Below, in pieces: positions 17,371 to 26,458 of a DNA stretch of 64,000 bases; the first letter of the stretch is position 1, and each line of letters begins with the position of its first letter. Source of the DNA: Oceanomicrobium pacificus (lineage in GTDB: Bacteria; Pseudomonadota; Alphaproteobacteria; Rhodobacterales; Rhodobacteraceae). The position numbers and the translations under genes were made by a program. Below the pieces are notes generated by a model, which was not told the DNA's origin, ran no database searches, and saw nothing but the letters and a program-made list of their open reading frames with translations. Location: assembly GCF_009833495.1 (NCBI RefSeq), contig NZ_WUWG01000001.1, forward strand, positions 310,001 through 374,000. The letters run 5' to 3'.

Positions 17371-17375
17371 ACAAA

Positions 17376-18023
17376 ATGAAAAAGCTTCTGACATTCGCTG
17401 GCGCAAGCCTCGCGGCCACGCCCGCGCTCGCCCATCACCCGCTCGGCGGGATGCCGATGGAAACCTTCGCCCACGGGCTCCTGTCGGGCGTCGGCCATCC
17501 GGTGCTGGGCTTCGACCACCTGTTTTTTGTGGCGCTTGTCGGCATTGCCGCCGTCTATACCGGCCACCGCCGTAGCGCACCGGCAGCCTATATCGCCGCG
17601 ATGCTGCTCGGCTGCCTCGCCATGAGCTTCGGCTTCGGCCTGCCGGCCAAGGAAGCGATGATCGCGGTCTCGCTGCTTGCGCTCGGCGGCATTGTCCTGT
17701 CGGGCCGCGCGCTGACCCTGACCCCGGCGCTCCTGATCTTCGCGGGGTTCGGCCTGTTCCACGGCTCGGCCTTCGGTGATTCCATCGCCGGACAGGAAGC
17801 CGCCATGGGCGCGCCGGTTCTGCTGGGCTACCTGATCGGGCTCGGCGCCGTGCAATATGCCATCGCGCTCGGCGCCGGCTGGTGCGTGGAGCGCCTGCTC
17901 GGCGCGACCGAGGCACAGGCGATGAATGCGCGCCTTGCCGGTGCTGTCGTCGCGGGCGTCGGCCTCTTCCTGACGCTGGAGACGATCGAAGGCCCACTGC
18001 TCGCCGCTGCCTTCGGCATCTGA
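17376..18023 (+). CDS. HupE/UreJ-family membrane protein, predicted cobalt transporter
   Basis: 215-aa inner-membrane protein. MKKLLTFAGASLAATPALAH is a cleavable signal followed by the family motif HPLGGMPMETFAHGLLSGVG, then HPVLGFDHLFFVALVG; His and Asp in these segments are the presumed metal ligands. Six further helices include FGLFHGSAFGDSIAGQEAAM. GAAGGGGA precedes the ATG. HupE proteins were linked to nickel or cobalt uptake; the cobalamin riboswitch directly upstream and cobW/cobN downstream point to cobalt here. Same superfamily as, but much shorter than, the protein at 62836-63858. Confidence 0.85.
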   Translation: MKKLLTFAGASLAATPALAHHPLGGMPMETFAHGLLSGVGHPVLGFDHLFFVALVGIAAVYTGHRRSAPAAYIAAMLLGCLAMSFGFGLPAKEAMIAVSLLALGGIVLSGRALTLTPALLIFAGFGLFHGSAFGDSIAGQEAAMGAPVLLGYLIGLGAVQYAIALGAGWCVERLLGATEAQAMNARLAGAVVAGVGLFLTLETIEGPLLAAAFGI

Positions 18024-18098
18024 CCGACCGACCACCCTATCGCGGCGGCTCCCCGGATCCCGGGCGGCCGCCGTTTTCCTGTAGAGCGGAAAGATCCA

Positions 18099-19181
18099 AT
18101 GCCAGCCAAAATCCCCGCAACCGTCATCACCGGCTTTCTCGGGGCCGGCAAGACCACGCTGATCCGCCACCTTCTGGCCAATGCCGGGGGCAAGCGGATC
18201 GCGCTCATCATCAATGAATTCGGCGACCTTGGCGTCGACGGCGACATTCTGCGCGGCTGCGGCGACGAGGCCTGCGCCGACGAAGATATTGTAGAACTGT
18301 CGAACGGCTGCATCTGCTGCACCGTGGCGGAGGATTTCGTCCCCACGATGGAGGCGCTGCTCGCCCGCGAGACGCCGCCCGACCATATCGTTATCGAGAC
18401 CTCGGGCCTTGCGCTGCCGCAGCCGCTTGTGCGGGCGTTCAACTGGCCGGAAATTTCCACCCGCGTCACGGTCGACGGGGTGGTCACGGTGGTGGACGGA
18501 CGCGCCGTGTTCGACGGCCGGTTCGCGCATGATGTGGCCGCCGTCGATGCCCAGCGCCGATCGGATGAAAATCTCGACCATGAGACGCCGCTGTCGGAAC
18601 TGTTCGAGGACCAGATTGCCTGCGCGGACATGATCGTGGTCAACAAGTCGGACCTGCTTGAACCGGACTCGGCCGATGCGCTGGTCGCGCAGCTGAAATC
18701 CGGCAGCCGGTCCGGCGTGCAGGTGGTGCGCACTGCCATGGGGGTGATGCCGGTCGATGTGCTGCTTGGCCAGAACATGGCGGCCGAGGGCGACACGGAA
18801 GCGCGCCACGAAATCCATCACCATCACCACCATGATGATGATGCGGATGGCGATGACCACCATGCGGACCACGACCATCACCACGATCACGACCATGATG
18901 CGTTCGAGAGCTTCGTCGTGACCCGCGGGGAAATCACCGATCACGCGCGCTTCGCCCGGCAGTTGGCCGAGGTGATCTCGGCGCATGACATCCTGCGCCT
19001 CAAGGGCTTTGCCGCGGTGGCGGGCAAGCCGATGCGACTGACGTTCCAGGCCGTCGGACCGCGGGTCGACAGCTATTTCGACCAGCCCTTCGGTGCCGGT
19101 GATGCGCGCGAGACCCGCCTTGTGGTGATCGGTCAGGCCGGGCTCGACCGTGCTGCGATCGAAACCGCTCTCCGCGCATGA
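18099..19181 (+). CDS. cobW: CobW-type G3E GTPase, metal chaperone with His-rich segment
   Basis: 360 aa. Walker A GFLGAGKTT (12-20), the metal-binding C71-x-C73-C74 in SNGCICC, the switch ETSGLALP and the NKSD guanine motif define the COG0523/CobW group. Between the GTPase and the C-terminal CobW_C domain there is a His/Asp-rich tract (about 239-271) containing six consecutive His, a probable metal reservoir. Role: delivery of cobalt for the cobaltochelatase encoded two genes downstream. Lies 75 bp after hupE-like and overlaps the GNAT gene by 4 bp. Confidence 0.93.
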   Translation: MPAKIPATVITGFLGAGKTTLIRHLLANAGGKRIALIINEFGDLGVDGDILRGCGDEACADEDIVELSNGCICCTVAEDFVPTMEALLARETPPDHIVIETSGLALPQPLVRAFNWPEISTRVTVDGVVTVVDGRAVFDGRFAHDVAAVDAQRRSDENLDHETPLSELFEDQIACADMIVVNKSDLLEPDSADALVAQLKSGSRSGVQVVRTAMGVMPVDVLLGQNMAAEGDTEARHEIHHHHHHDDDADGDDHHADHDHHHDHDHDAFESFVVTRGEITDHARFARQLAEVISAHDILRLKGFAAVAGKPMRLTFQAVGPRVDSYFDQPFGAGDARETRLVVIGQAGLDRAAIETALRA

Positions 19182-19651
19182 GCTACAGCGTCGCGCCGGC
19201 CGACCCGACCTCTGACGAGGCGCGGGACCTTCTGGCGGAAAGCCAGGCGCTCATGCGGAGCCTCTTCCCGCCGGAAGCCAACCACTATCTGGAGGCCGAG
19301 GCACTGGCGGGACCGGGGATGCGTTTCTGGATCCTGCGGGATGCGGCGGGGACTGCGACCGGTTGCGTGGCGCTCGCCGACAAGGGCGACTATGGCGAGA
19401 TCAAATCGATGTTCGTGGCTGAGGACGCGCGCGGCAGCGGGGCCGCGGACGCGCTGATGGCGGAATTGCTTGCCGCGGCGCGCGCCGCCGGCCTGCCGCG
19501 CCTGCGGCTGGAAACGGGCGACAGGCTGACCCGCGCACACGGTTTCTATCGCCGGCACGGTTTTGCCCCGTGCGGACCGTTCGGCGCCTATGAAGCCGGA
19601 CCGCACAGCCTTTTCTTCGAACGCGCGGTGGGCGCGGACGGGGGCAACTGA
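19178..19651 (+). CDS. GNAT-family N-acetyltransferase inside the cobalamin operon
   Basis: 157 aa, single GNAT fold. The core strand GCVALADKGDYGEIKSMFVA is followed by the acetyl-CoA pyrophosphate loop as EDARGSGAADALMAELLAAA, then LPRLRLETGDRLTRAHGFYR and RHGFAPCGPFGAY, typical of YybD/ElaA-like members. The start overlaps cobW by 4 bp and the stop overlaps cobN by 1 bp, so translation is coupled to both. The substrate is unknown; no cobalamin step needs an acetyltransferase, so it may be a passenger or act on a chaperone or small amine. Confidence 0.85.
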   Translation: MSYSVAPADPTSDEARDLLAESQALMRSLFPPEANHYLEAEALAGPGMRFWILRDAAGTATGCVALADKGDYGEIKSMFVAEDARGSGAADALMAELLAAARAAGLPRLRLETGDRLTRAHGFYRRHGFAPCGPFGAYEAGPHSLFFERAVGADGGN

Positions 19652-22600
19652 TGCATCTTCTGGCCGCCACACCGGGTACGATCGATGACGGGTCCGAACC
19701 GGTCGATCTGGGCCAGGACCCGTCCGATCTGCTGGTCATATCGGCCGCAGATACCGAAATCGCCGCCCTGTCGGCGGCGCGGGCGGATTTGGGCGATGCC
19801 GCGCCGGGCCTGCGCCTCGCAAACCTGTCCCACCTGCGTCACAGCCTGTCGGTCGATCTGCATCTCGATCGCTGCGCGACAGGCTCGCGGCTGGTGGTGG
19901 TCCGGCTGCTCGGCGGGCGCGCCTACTGGCCCTACGGGGTCGAGCAATATGCGATCCGGCTGGCCGAGGCCGGGGTGCCCTTCGCGCTCCTGCCGGGCGA
20001 CGACAGGCCCGATGACGAATTGTGGCGCCTGTCCACCGTGTCGCGTGCGGACTGGGACGCGCTCTGGTCCTATTGCGTCGAGGGCGGGCCGGAAAACATG
20101 CGCAATTTCCTGCTTCATGCGCGGTCGATGCTCGATGGCGGTCCGACACCGCCTGCCGCCGCGCCGCTCTTGCGTGCAGGCCTCTACTGGCCGGGGCTGG
20201 ACCGCCCGGGTCTCGACGATCTGCGGGCGAACTGGACCGAGGGCGCGCCGACCGTGCCGCTTGTCTTCTATCGCGCGCTTGTGCAGGGCGCGGGCCTGCA
20301 CCCGGTCAACCGGCTGGTGCGCGGGCTGTCGCGCGCAGGGTTGAACCCGATGCCGCTCTTCGTGGCCTCGCTGAAAGATCCGGTCTCGGTCGCAACGCTG
20401 GAAGATCTGTTCCGTGCCGCGCCGCCAGATCTGATCCTCAACGCCACCAGCTTCGCCGTGGGCACGCCGCACGGCACGGGCGGGCCGGAAAACCCGCTTG
20501 CCGGTGCCGCTGCCAACGGCGCGCCGGTCATCCAGACCATTTTCAGCGCCGGCAGCGCGGATAGCTGGCGCGCGGGCACAGCCGGTCTGTCGGCACGCGA
20601 TATCGCGATGAATGTGGCCCTGCCGGAAGTGGACGGCCGCCTGCTCGGCCGCGCGGTCAGCTTCAAGGGCGAAGCCTATTTCGACGCAGAAACCCAATGC
20701 GCGATCGCTAGCTACCAGGCCGAAGGCGACCGCATTGCCTTCACCTGCGATCTGGCCGCCGCATGGTGCCGGCTGCGCCGGACCGGAGCAGCCGATCGCA
20801 AGGTGGGCGTGATCCTTGCCAATTATCCCAACAAGGACGGACGGCTGGCCAATGGCGTCGGCCTCGACACGCCGGCAGCGACGGTCAATCTGCTCCACGC
20901 GCTGGCGGATGCGGGCTATGGCACCGCTGACCTGCCCGACGATTCCGACGCGCTGATGCAGGCCGTTCTGGCCGGGCCGACCAACTGGCTCACCGATCGC
21001 GCGGACCGTAGAGGGGGCGAACGGCTTTCGCTCGACGACTATCGCGCTTTCTATGCCACCCTCCCCCACGGATTGCGGCGCGAGATCGAAGACCGCTGGG
21101 GCGCGCCGGAGGACGATCCGTTCTTCGTGGACGGTGATAAGGACGGGGGGGCGTTTGCCCTCTCAATCCTGCGGTTCGGAAATGTCACGGTCGGCATCCA
21201 GCCCGCGCGCGGCTACAATATCGACCCGAAGGACAGCTATCACGCGCCGGACCTCGTGCCGCCGCACAATTACCTCGCCTTCTACGCGTGGCTGCGCCGC
21301 CCGTTCGGGGCGCACGCGCTCGTCCATATGGGCAAGCATGGCAATCTGGAATGGCTGCCGGGCAAGGCGGTGGCCCTGTCGGAAGATTGTTTCCCGGAGG
21401 CCGTGCTCGGTCCGGTGCCGCATCTCTACCCGTTCATCGTCAATGACCCGGGCGAGGGCACGCAGGCCAAGCGGCGCGCGGCGGCGGTGATCGTCGACCA
21501 CCTGACGCCACCGCTGACGCGGGCCGAAAGCTACGGGCCGCTGCGCGATCTCGAAGCGCTGGTGGACGAATATTACGAAGCCGCGGGCGTCGACCCACGC
21601 CGTGTGACCCATCTGCGCAAAGAGATCCTGTCGCTCTGCGCGGCCTCCGGCCTCGATATCGATGCAGGGATAGCGGATGTCGGCGACAGCGACGCGGCGC
21701 TGGCCACGCTCGACGCGTACTTGTGCGATCTGAAAGAGGCGCAGATCCGCGACGGGCTGCACGTGTTCGGCACAGCGCCGGAAGGGCGGCTCGCGCGCGA
21801 CCTGGTCCAGGCGCTTCTGCGCGTGCCGCGCGGCACGGGCAAGGGGGCGGATGCCTCGTTGCAACGCGCTCTGGCCGCGGACCTGGAGCTTGGCATCGAT
21901 CCGCTCGATTGCGACCTTGGCGCGCCCTATGACGGCCCCAGACCCGCCTGCCTGACCGGCCTGACCGACGACCGCTGGCGCAGCAACGGCGACGCGGTGG
22001 AACGGGTGGAACTGCTGGCCGCCGCGCTGCTGGACGGCCGGAAGATCGAGGGCGCGACGGACGCCGACTTGCCAGCCGCGGCGCCGGTGCTCGATGCGGC
22101 CCGCACCGCGGTCGCGCCGATGGTCGCGGCCTGTGGTCCGGCCGAGATGGACGGGTTGCTCGCGGGGCTCGACGGTCGTGCCCTGCCGCCCGGCCCGTCA
22201 GGCGCCCCGACGCGAGGGCGCATCGACACGCTGCCGACCGGCCGGAACTTCTTTTCCGTCGACAGCCGCGCGGTGCCGACGCCGACCGCCTGGGCGCTCG
22301 GCTGGAAATCGGCCTGCCTCCTCATCGAGCGCCACCTGCAGGACCATGGCGACTGGCCGCGTGCGATGCTGCTGACGGCATGGGGTACAGCCAACATGCG
22401 CACCGGCGGCGACGATATCGCCCAGGCACTTGCGCTGATGGGCGTGAAGCCTGTCTGGGACAGCGCAAACCGGCGGGTGACAGGATTCGAGATCCTGCCC
22501 GCATCGGTGCTCGACCGGCCAAGGGTGGACGTGACCCTGCGGGTCTCCGGTTTCTTCCGCGACGCCTTCCCGCAGCAGATGGATCTGGTCGACAGCGCCG

Positions 22601-23409
22601 CCCGCGCGGTCATGGCGCTCGACGAACCGGACGAGATCAACCCGGCCGCTGCCCGAGCGCGGGCGGGCGCGGACCAGCACCGCGTCTTCGGCTCGAAACC
22701 CGGTGCCTACGGGGCCGGATTGCAAGCGATGATCGACGAGCGGCTCTGGTCCGACCGCGCCGATCTGGCGGATGCCTATCTGACATGGGGCGGCTATGCC
22801 TATGGCGGCGGGGCGGAAGGCGCGCCGAAGCGCGACGCGCTTCAGGCCCGGCTCGCAGAGGTGGACGCGATCGTGCAGAATCAGGACAATCGGGAACATG
22901 ACCTGCTCGACAGCGACGACTATTACCAGTTCGAGGGCGGCGCTTCGGCGGCGGTTGAGACGTTGCAGGGCTGCGCCCGCCCGATCTACCACAATGACCA
23001 TTCCCGCCCCGAACGCCCCGTTATCCGGACGCTGGACGAGGAGATCGGCCGCGTCATGCGCTCGCGCGTGGTCAATCCGAAATGGATCGATGGCGTGATG
23101 CGGCACGGCTACAAGGGCGCCTTCGAGATGGCGGCAACGCTCGACTATCTCTTTGCCTTCGCGGCAACCACGCGGGCCGTCCGGTCGCATCATTTCGACC
23201 TGATCGAAACAGCCTATCTGGAAGATGACCGGGTGCGCAGCTTCATCGAGGAACACAATCCCGATGCGCTGCGCGAAATGGCCGACCGGCTGCAGGAAGC
23301 GCTCGACCGCAACCTCTGGACGCCGCGATCGAACAGCGCCCGCGACCGGCTCGCGCGACTGCGCGACCGCGCACCGGGACATGTCGACCCAAGCGGGGTC
23401 CGGTCATGA
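19651..23409 (+). CDS. cobN: Cobaltochelatase subunit CobN
   Basis: 1252-aa large subunit of the ATP-dependent aerobic cobaltochelatase (CobN-CobS-CobT), which inserts Co2+ into hydrogenobyrinic acid a,c-diamide. Typical stretches are VGVILANYPNKDGRLANGVG, QPARGYNIDPKDSYHAPDLV, HALVHMGKHGNLEWLPGKAV and LTAWGTANMRTGGDDIAQAL; length matches the family. CobS and CobT are not in the window. Start overlaps the GNAT stop by 1 bp and the GFA gene starts in a 4-bp overlap at its end. Expression probably depends on the riboswitch at 17065-17252. Confidence 0.97.
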   Translation: MHLLAATPGTIDDGSEPVDLGQDPSDLLVISAADTEIAALSAARADLGDAAPGLRLANLSHLRHSLSVDLHLDRCATGSRLVVVRLLGGRAYWPYGVEQYAIRLAEAGVPFALLPGDDRPDDELWRLSTVSRADWDALWSYCVEGGPENMRNFLLHARSMLDGGPTPPAAAPLLRAGLYWPGLDRPGLDDLRANWTEGAPTVPLVFYRALVQGAGLHPVNRLVRGLSRAGLNPMPLFVASLKDPVSVATLEDLFRAAPPDLILNATSFAVGTPHGTGGPENPLAGAAANGAPVIQTIFSAGSADSWRAGTAGLSARDIAMNVALPEVDGRLLGRAVSFKGEAYFDAETQCAIASYQAEGDRIAFTCDLAAAWCRLRRTGAADRKVGVILANYPNKDGRLANGVGLDTPAATVNLLHALADAGYGTADLPDDSDALMQAVLAGPTNWLTDRADRRGGERLSLDDYRAFYATLPHGLRREIEDRWGAPEDDPFFVDGDKDGGAFALSILRFGNVTVGIQPARGYNIDPKDSYHAPDLVPPHNYLAFYAWLRRPFGAHALVHMGKHGNLEWLPGKAVALSEDCFPEAVLGPVPHLYPFIVNDPGEGTQAKRRAAAVIVDHLTPPLTRAESYGPLRDLEALVDEYYEAAGVDPRRVTHLRKEILSLCAASGLDIDAGIADVGDSDAALATLDAYLCDLKEAQIRDGLHVFGTAPEGRLARDLVQALLRVPRGTGKGADASLQRALAADLELGIDPLDCDLGAPYDGPRPACLTGLTDDRWRSNGDAVERVELLAAALLDGRKIEGATDADLPAAAPVLDAARTAVAPMVAACGPAEMDGLLAGLDGRALPPGPSGAPTRGRIDTLPTGRNFFSVDSRAVPTPTAWALGWKSACLLIERHLQDHGDWPRAMLLTAWGTANMRTGGDDIAQALALMGVKPVWDSANRRVTGFEILPASVLDRPRVDVTLRVSGFFRDAFPQQMDLVDSAARAVMALDEPDEINPAAARARAGADQHRVFGSKPGAYGAGLQAMIDERLWSDRADLADAYLTWGGYAYGGGAEGAPKRDALQARLAEVDAIVQNQDNREHDLLDSDDYYQFEGGASAAVETLQGCARPIYHNDHSRPERPVIRTLDEEIGRVMRSRVVNPKWIDGVMRHGYKGAFEMAATLDYLFAFAATTRAVRSHHFDLIETAYLEDDRVRSFIEEHNPDALREMADRLQEALDRNLWTPRSNSARDRLARLRDRAPGHVDPSGVRS

Positions 23410-23849
23410 GCGCCGGCGTCACGCAGACCGGCCGATGCCACTGTGGCGCCGTGCGCTACAGGTTTTCCGGCCCGCCGCGCTGGAGTTGCTATTGCCATTG
23501 CAGCGACTGCCGCCGGATCACGGCCTCGCCTGTCACGGCCTATTTTGGTGTTGCGCTCGACCGGTTCGACTGGACCGGCACCGCGCCCCAGACCTATAAA
23601 TCGTCCGCCCGCGCCACGCGGCGCTTCTGTGGCACATGCGGCACGCAACTGGCCTTCAGCCACGAGATCTTTCCCGACGAAATCCATCTGCTGACCGCCA
23701 CGCTCGACGCACCGGAGGCGCTGCCGCCCGCCTTCCATGTCTTCACGGTCGACCAGTTGCCGTGGTTCGAGACCACGGATGAGTTGCCACGCCACCACAA
23801 GTTCCTGCACCAGACACCCGGCGCGGAAGATCCCGCCGTCAAACCCTGA
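23406..23849 (+). CDS. GFA/CENP-V-family zinc protein inside the cobalamin operon
   Basis: 147 aa. Zinc ligands are visible as GRCHCGAVRYRF, CYCHCSDCRR and FCGTCGTQLAF, the complete Cys pattern of the glutathione-dependent formaldehyde-activating (GFA) fold. The C-terminal HVFTVDQLPWFETTDELPRH is typical of this group. Most members have no proven activity. It overlaps cobN by 4 bp and precedes cobO by 38 bp, so it is cotranscribed with cobalamin genes although no role in that pathway is known. Confidence 0.88.
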   Translation: MSAGVTQTGRCHCGAVRYRFSGPPRWSCYCHCSDCRRITASPVTAYFGVALDRFDWTGTAPQTYKSSARATRRFCGTCGTQLAFSHEIFPDEIHLLTATLDAPEALPPAFHVFTVDQLPWFETTDELPRHHKFLHQTPGAEDPAVKP

Positions 23850-23887
23850 GCCAACCAGCCCTGACCAGCCCCGAAAGGACGCCAGAG

Positions 23888-24496
23888 ATGACCGATGATC
23901 CCGACCGTCACGCAATGAAAATGGCCAAGAAAAAGGCGGCACGCGACAAGATCATGGCCACCAAGACCGAGGAGAAGGGCCTCATCATCGTCCATACGGG
24001 CAAGGGCAAGGGCAAGTCGACGGCTGCCTTCGGCATGATCTTCCGCCACATCGCCCACGGCCGCCAATGCGCGGTGGTCCAGTTCATCAAGGGCGGGATG
24101 AGCACCGGCGAGCGGGACATGATCCTGGAGCGGTTTCAGGACATTTGTGCCTTCCACACGATGGGCGAGGGCTTCACCTGGGAAACGCAGGACAAGACCC
24201 GCGACACGGAAATGGCGCAGGCCGCATGGGCCAAGGCCAAGGACCTGATCCGCGACCCGGCCAATCACATGGTGCTGCTCGACGAGATCAACATCGCGAT
24301 CCGATATGACTATCTCGACATTGCCGAAGTGGTGGATTTCCTGAAGACCGAGAAACCGCCCATGACCCATGTCGTGCTGACCGGGCGCAACGCGAAGGAC
24401 GAACTGATCGAGGCCGCCGATCTGGTGACCGAGATGGAACTGGTGAAACATCCGTTCCGCTCCGGCATCAAGGCACAGATCGGCGTCGAGTACTGA
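23888..24496 (+). CDS. cobO: Cob(I)yrinic acid a,c-diamide adenosyltransferase
   Basis: 202 aa. Transfers the adenosyl group of ATP to the Co(I) corrinoid, the step after cobalt insertion. The P-loop HTGKGKGKSTAAFGM is at 36-50; NHMVLLDEINIAIRYDYLDI and THVVLTGRNAKDELIEAADL are signature segments of the CobO/BtuR family. The basic N-terminal tail (residues 8-27) is usual. AAGGACGCCAG precedes the ATG. Last gene of the riboswitch-led cluster. Confidence 0.96.
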   Translation: MTDDPDRHAMKMAKKKAARDKIMATKTEEKGLIIVHTGKGKGKSTAAFGMIFRHIAHGRQCAVVQFIKGGMSTGERDMILERFQDICAFHTMGEGFTWETQDKTRDTEMAQAAWAKAKDLIRDPANHMVLLDEINIAIRYDYLDIAEVVDFLKTEKPPMTHVVLTGRNAKDELIEAADLVTEMELVKHPFRSGIKAQIGVEY

Positions 24497-24568
24497 CCTT
24501 TCCGTGAGGTCTCCCTTGCCTGCTGCGGCGCAGTTTTTACATGTCGTCGCACAGAGAGGGAGATTTCA

Positions 24569-25141
24569 ATGACCAGATCCTTGTCGCTGCTCGGCATCTC
24601 CGGCAGCCTGCGCGCCGCATCGACGAACACGCTCCTGGTGCGAGAGGCCGCTCGGCTCTTCGCGCCGGACCGGTTCGAACTTGCCGATATCCGCTTTCCG
24701 CTCTTCGATGCCGACCTTCAGGCCGACGAAGGCATTCCCGCTGCGGTGGAGGAACTCGCGGACCAGATCCTGGCCGCCGATGCGATCATCATTTCGACGC
24801 CTGAATATAACAAGAACCTGCCCGGCGGGCTGAAGAACGCGCTCGACTGGGTCAGCCGGACCGATGGAACCCCGTGGCTGAAAAAACCGGTCGCCATCAT
24901 GTCGGCGGCGGCCGGGCGGGCCGGTGGCGAACGGGCGCAATTCTCGCTCCGCCACTGCATGACGCCCTTCAATCCGCGCATCCTTCAGGGGCCGGAAGTG
25001 ATGATCGCCAATTCCGGCAAGGCCTTCGACACGGACGGGCGGCTCATCGACGAGCGCAGCACCGCGTTCCTGCAAATCCTGATGGATGATCTGAAGGCGC
25101 TGGCGCAGACCGAACCGGTGGCCACCGGCCTGCCGGCCTGA
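24569..25141 (+). CDS. NADPH-dependent FMN reductase family protein
   Basis: 190-aa flavodoxin-like protein. The FMN phosphate loop is at the N-terminus (ISGSLRAASTNTLLVREAAR) and the second flavin-contact loop at STPEYNKNLPGGLKNALDWV, both diagnostic for the NADPH-FMN/chromate-reductase group. GAGAGGGAG lies just ahead of the ATG. Reduces free flavin, quinones or similar electrophiles. It follows cobO by 72 bp; supplying reduced flavin for the Co(II) to Co(I) reduction is conceivable but unproven. Confidence 0.87.
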   Translation: MTRSLSLLGISGSLRAASTNTLLVREAARLFAPDRFELADIRFPLFDADLQADEGIPAAVEELADQILAADAIIISTPEYNKNLPGGLKNALDWVSRTDGTPWLKKPVAIMSAAAGRAGGERAQFSLRHCMTPFNPRILQGPEVMIANSGKAFDTDGRLIDERSTAFLQILMDDLKALAQTEPVATGLPA

Positions 25142-25147
25142 CCGGTC

Positions 25148-25549
25148 CTAGAGCCGGCGCGAAATCTCCACCAGATTGCCGTCCGGGTCGCGCATGTAGA
25201 TCGACCGGATCGGCCCTGTGGCGCCGGTCCGGTCGACCGGCCCTTCCTCGATCCCGATGCCATGGTTGGACAGGTGGGCGATCCAGTCATCAAGCGACGC
25301 GTCCGTCAGCAGGCAGAAATCCGCACTGCCCGGGGTTGGCGTATCTGCCTTCGGCTCGAACTCGCGTCCGGCTTCATGCAGATTGAACTTCTGTGACCCG
25401 AAGCTGAGCGCGGTGCGCACGGTGCCGTCGGACGGCGTGAAGCTCTGCACCTCCATGCCGAGCGCATCGCCGTAGAAGCGGCAGGTGGCACCGATGTCCC
25501 GCACCGTCAGGACAAGGTGGTCGAGTGCTGCAATTTTCGGTTGGGGCAT
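25148..25549 (-). CDS. VOC-family (glyoxalase/bleomycin-resistance-like) protein
   Basis: 133 aa from the ATG at 25549 (MPQPKIAALDHLVLTVRDIG); the frame is open farther upstream but without coding character. Contains the first metal ligand in LDHLVLTV, a G-M-E-V-Q strand, and ends IRSIYMRDPDGNLVEISRRL with the last metal-binding Glu. One betaalphabetabetabeta pair, so it probably works as a dimer. Substrate unknown; relatives are often annotated as virulence protein or glutathione transferase-like. Divergent from the MaoC-type gene. Confidence 0.85.
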   Translation of the reverse strand: MPQPKIAALDHLVLTVRDIGATCRFYGDALGMEVQSFTPSDGTVRTALSFGSQKFNLHEAGREFEPKADTPTPGSADFCLLTDASLDDWIAHLSNHGIGIEEGPVDRTGATGPIRSIYMRDPDGNLVEISRRL

Positions 25550-25627
25550 GGGTCGTGGCCTCCGGCTTGTCCGGGTGAATATCGGGCGCAACTTGCCATT
25601 TCGCCCCCGCCCTGACAATCAGGTCGC

Positions 25628-26458
25628 ATGAGCCGCACAGCCAACATGACCCGCCAGACCATCCATGACCGGATCGACCCGATGCGGGTGGCCGCGATGC
25701 ACGCGACGCTCGGCCGCGACGGTCCGCCGCCCGCCACAGGCGATGCCCTGCCGCCCTTCTGGCACTGGGCGGGCTTCTGGGACTGCCAGCCGCCGGACAG
25801 GCTCGGGCGCGACGGTCATCCGGCGCTTGGCGGCTTCCTGCCCGATCTGGGCCTGCCACGGCGCATGTGGGCCGGCGGGCGCCTGCGGTTTCTGGGTCCC
25901 TTGCGGATCGGAGAAGCCGCCACGCGCGCGAGCCGCATCCTGAAGATCGCGGAAAAAACCGGCCGCAGCGGCCCGCTCGCCTTCGTGACGGTGGAACACC
26001 GGATCATGCAGGGTGATCGGGTGGCCCTGACCGAAGAACAGGACCTTGTCTACCGCGAAGACCCGGTCCCGGGCGCGCCACAGCCGCAACCGGCAGCCGC
26101 CCCGACAGACGAGGTTCAGGCAACCCGCCATAAGGGCGATCCGGTGACGCTGTTCCGTTATTCCGCGCTTACCTTCAACGGACACCGGATCCACTATGAC
26201 CGGGACTATTGCCGCGACGTGGAGGGCTATCCCGGCCTTGTCGTGCACGGGCCGCTTCTGGCCCAGATGCTGGTCGACCGCGCGGATGCCACGCTCGGCG
26301 GTCTGGCAAGCTTCGCCTTCCGCGCCATGGCTCCCGTTTTCGACGGCGAGCCGTTCGAGGTCTGCCACCGGCCGGAGGGGGACGGGCTGGCGCTCTGGAT
26401 CCGCGGCGCGGACGGACGGCTCGCCATGCAGGCCACAGCCAATCAGCCCTTCAGGTGA
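25628..26458 (+). CDS. MaoC/FAS1-like dehydratase, mesaconyl-C4-CoA hydratase-like
   Basis: 276 aa. An N-terminal hot-dog (FAS1-like dehydratase) half with WAGGRLRFLGPLRIGEAATR is joined to a MaoC half in which ALTFNGHRIHYDRDYCRDVE and GYPGLVVHGPLLAQMLVDRA carry the catalytic Asp/His pair (H-Y-D and G-x-x-x-H-G). This double hot-dog layout is found in mesaconyl-C4-CoA and itaconyl-CoA hydratases; other beta-hydroxyacyl-CoA dehydratases are possible. The 3' end overlaps the convergent oxidase gene by 16 bp. Confidence 0.83.
   Translation: MSRTANMTRQTIHDRIDPMRVAAMHATLGRDGPPPATGDALPPFWHWAGFWDCQPPDRLGRDGHPALGGFLPDLGLPRRMWAGGRLRFLGPLRIGEAATRASRILKIAEKTGRSGPLAFVTVEHRIMQGDRVALTEEQDLVYREDPVPGAPQPQPAAAPTDEVQATRHKGDPVTLFRYSALTFNGHRIHYDRDYCRDVEGYPGLVVHGPLLAQMLVDRADATLGGLASFAFRAMAPVFDGEPFEVCHRPEGDGLALWIRGADGRLAMQATANQPFR

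Noticed and set aside
16766-17419. 217-codon minus-strand frame upstream of smc
   Set aside because: Runs through the cobalamin riboswitch and the smc start; sequence is Arg/Pro/Ser-rich.
18820-18900. CAT/CAC-rich stretch as a tandem repeat
   Set aside because: It encodes the His-rich metal segment of CobW in frame; repeat-like look comes from codons.
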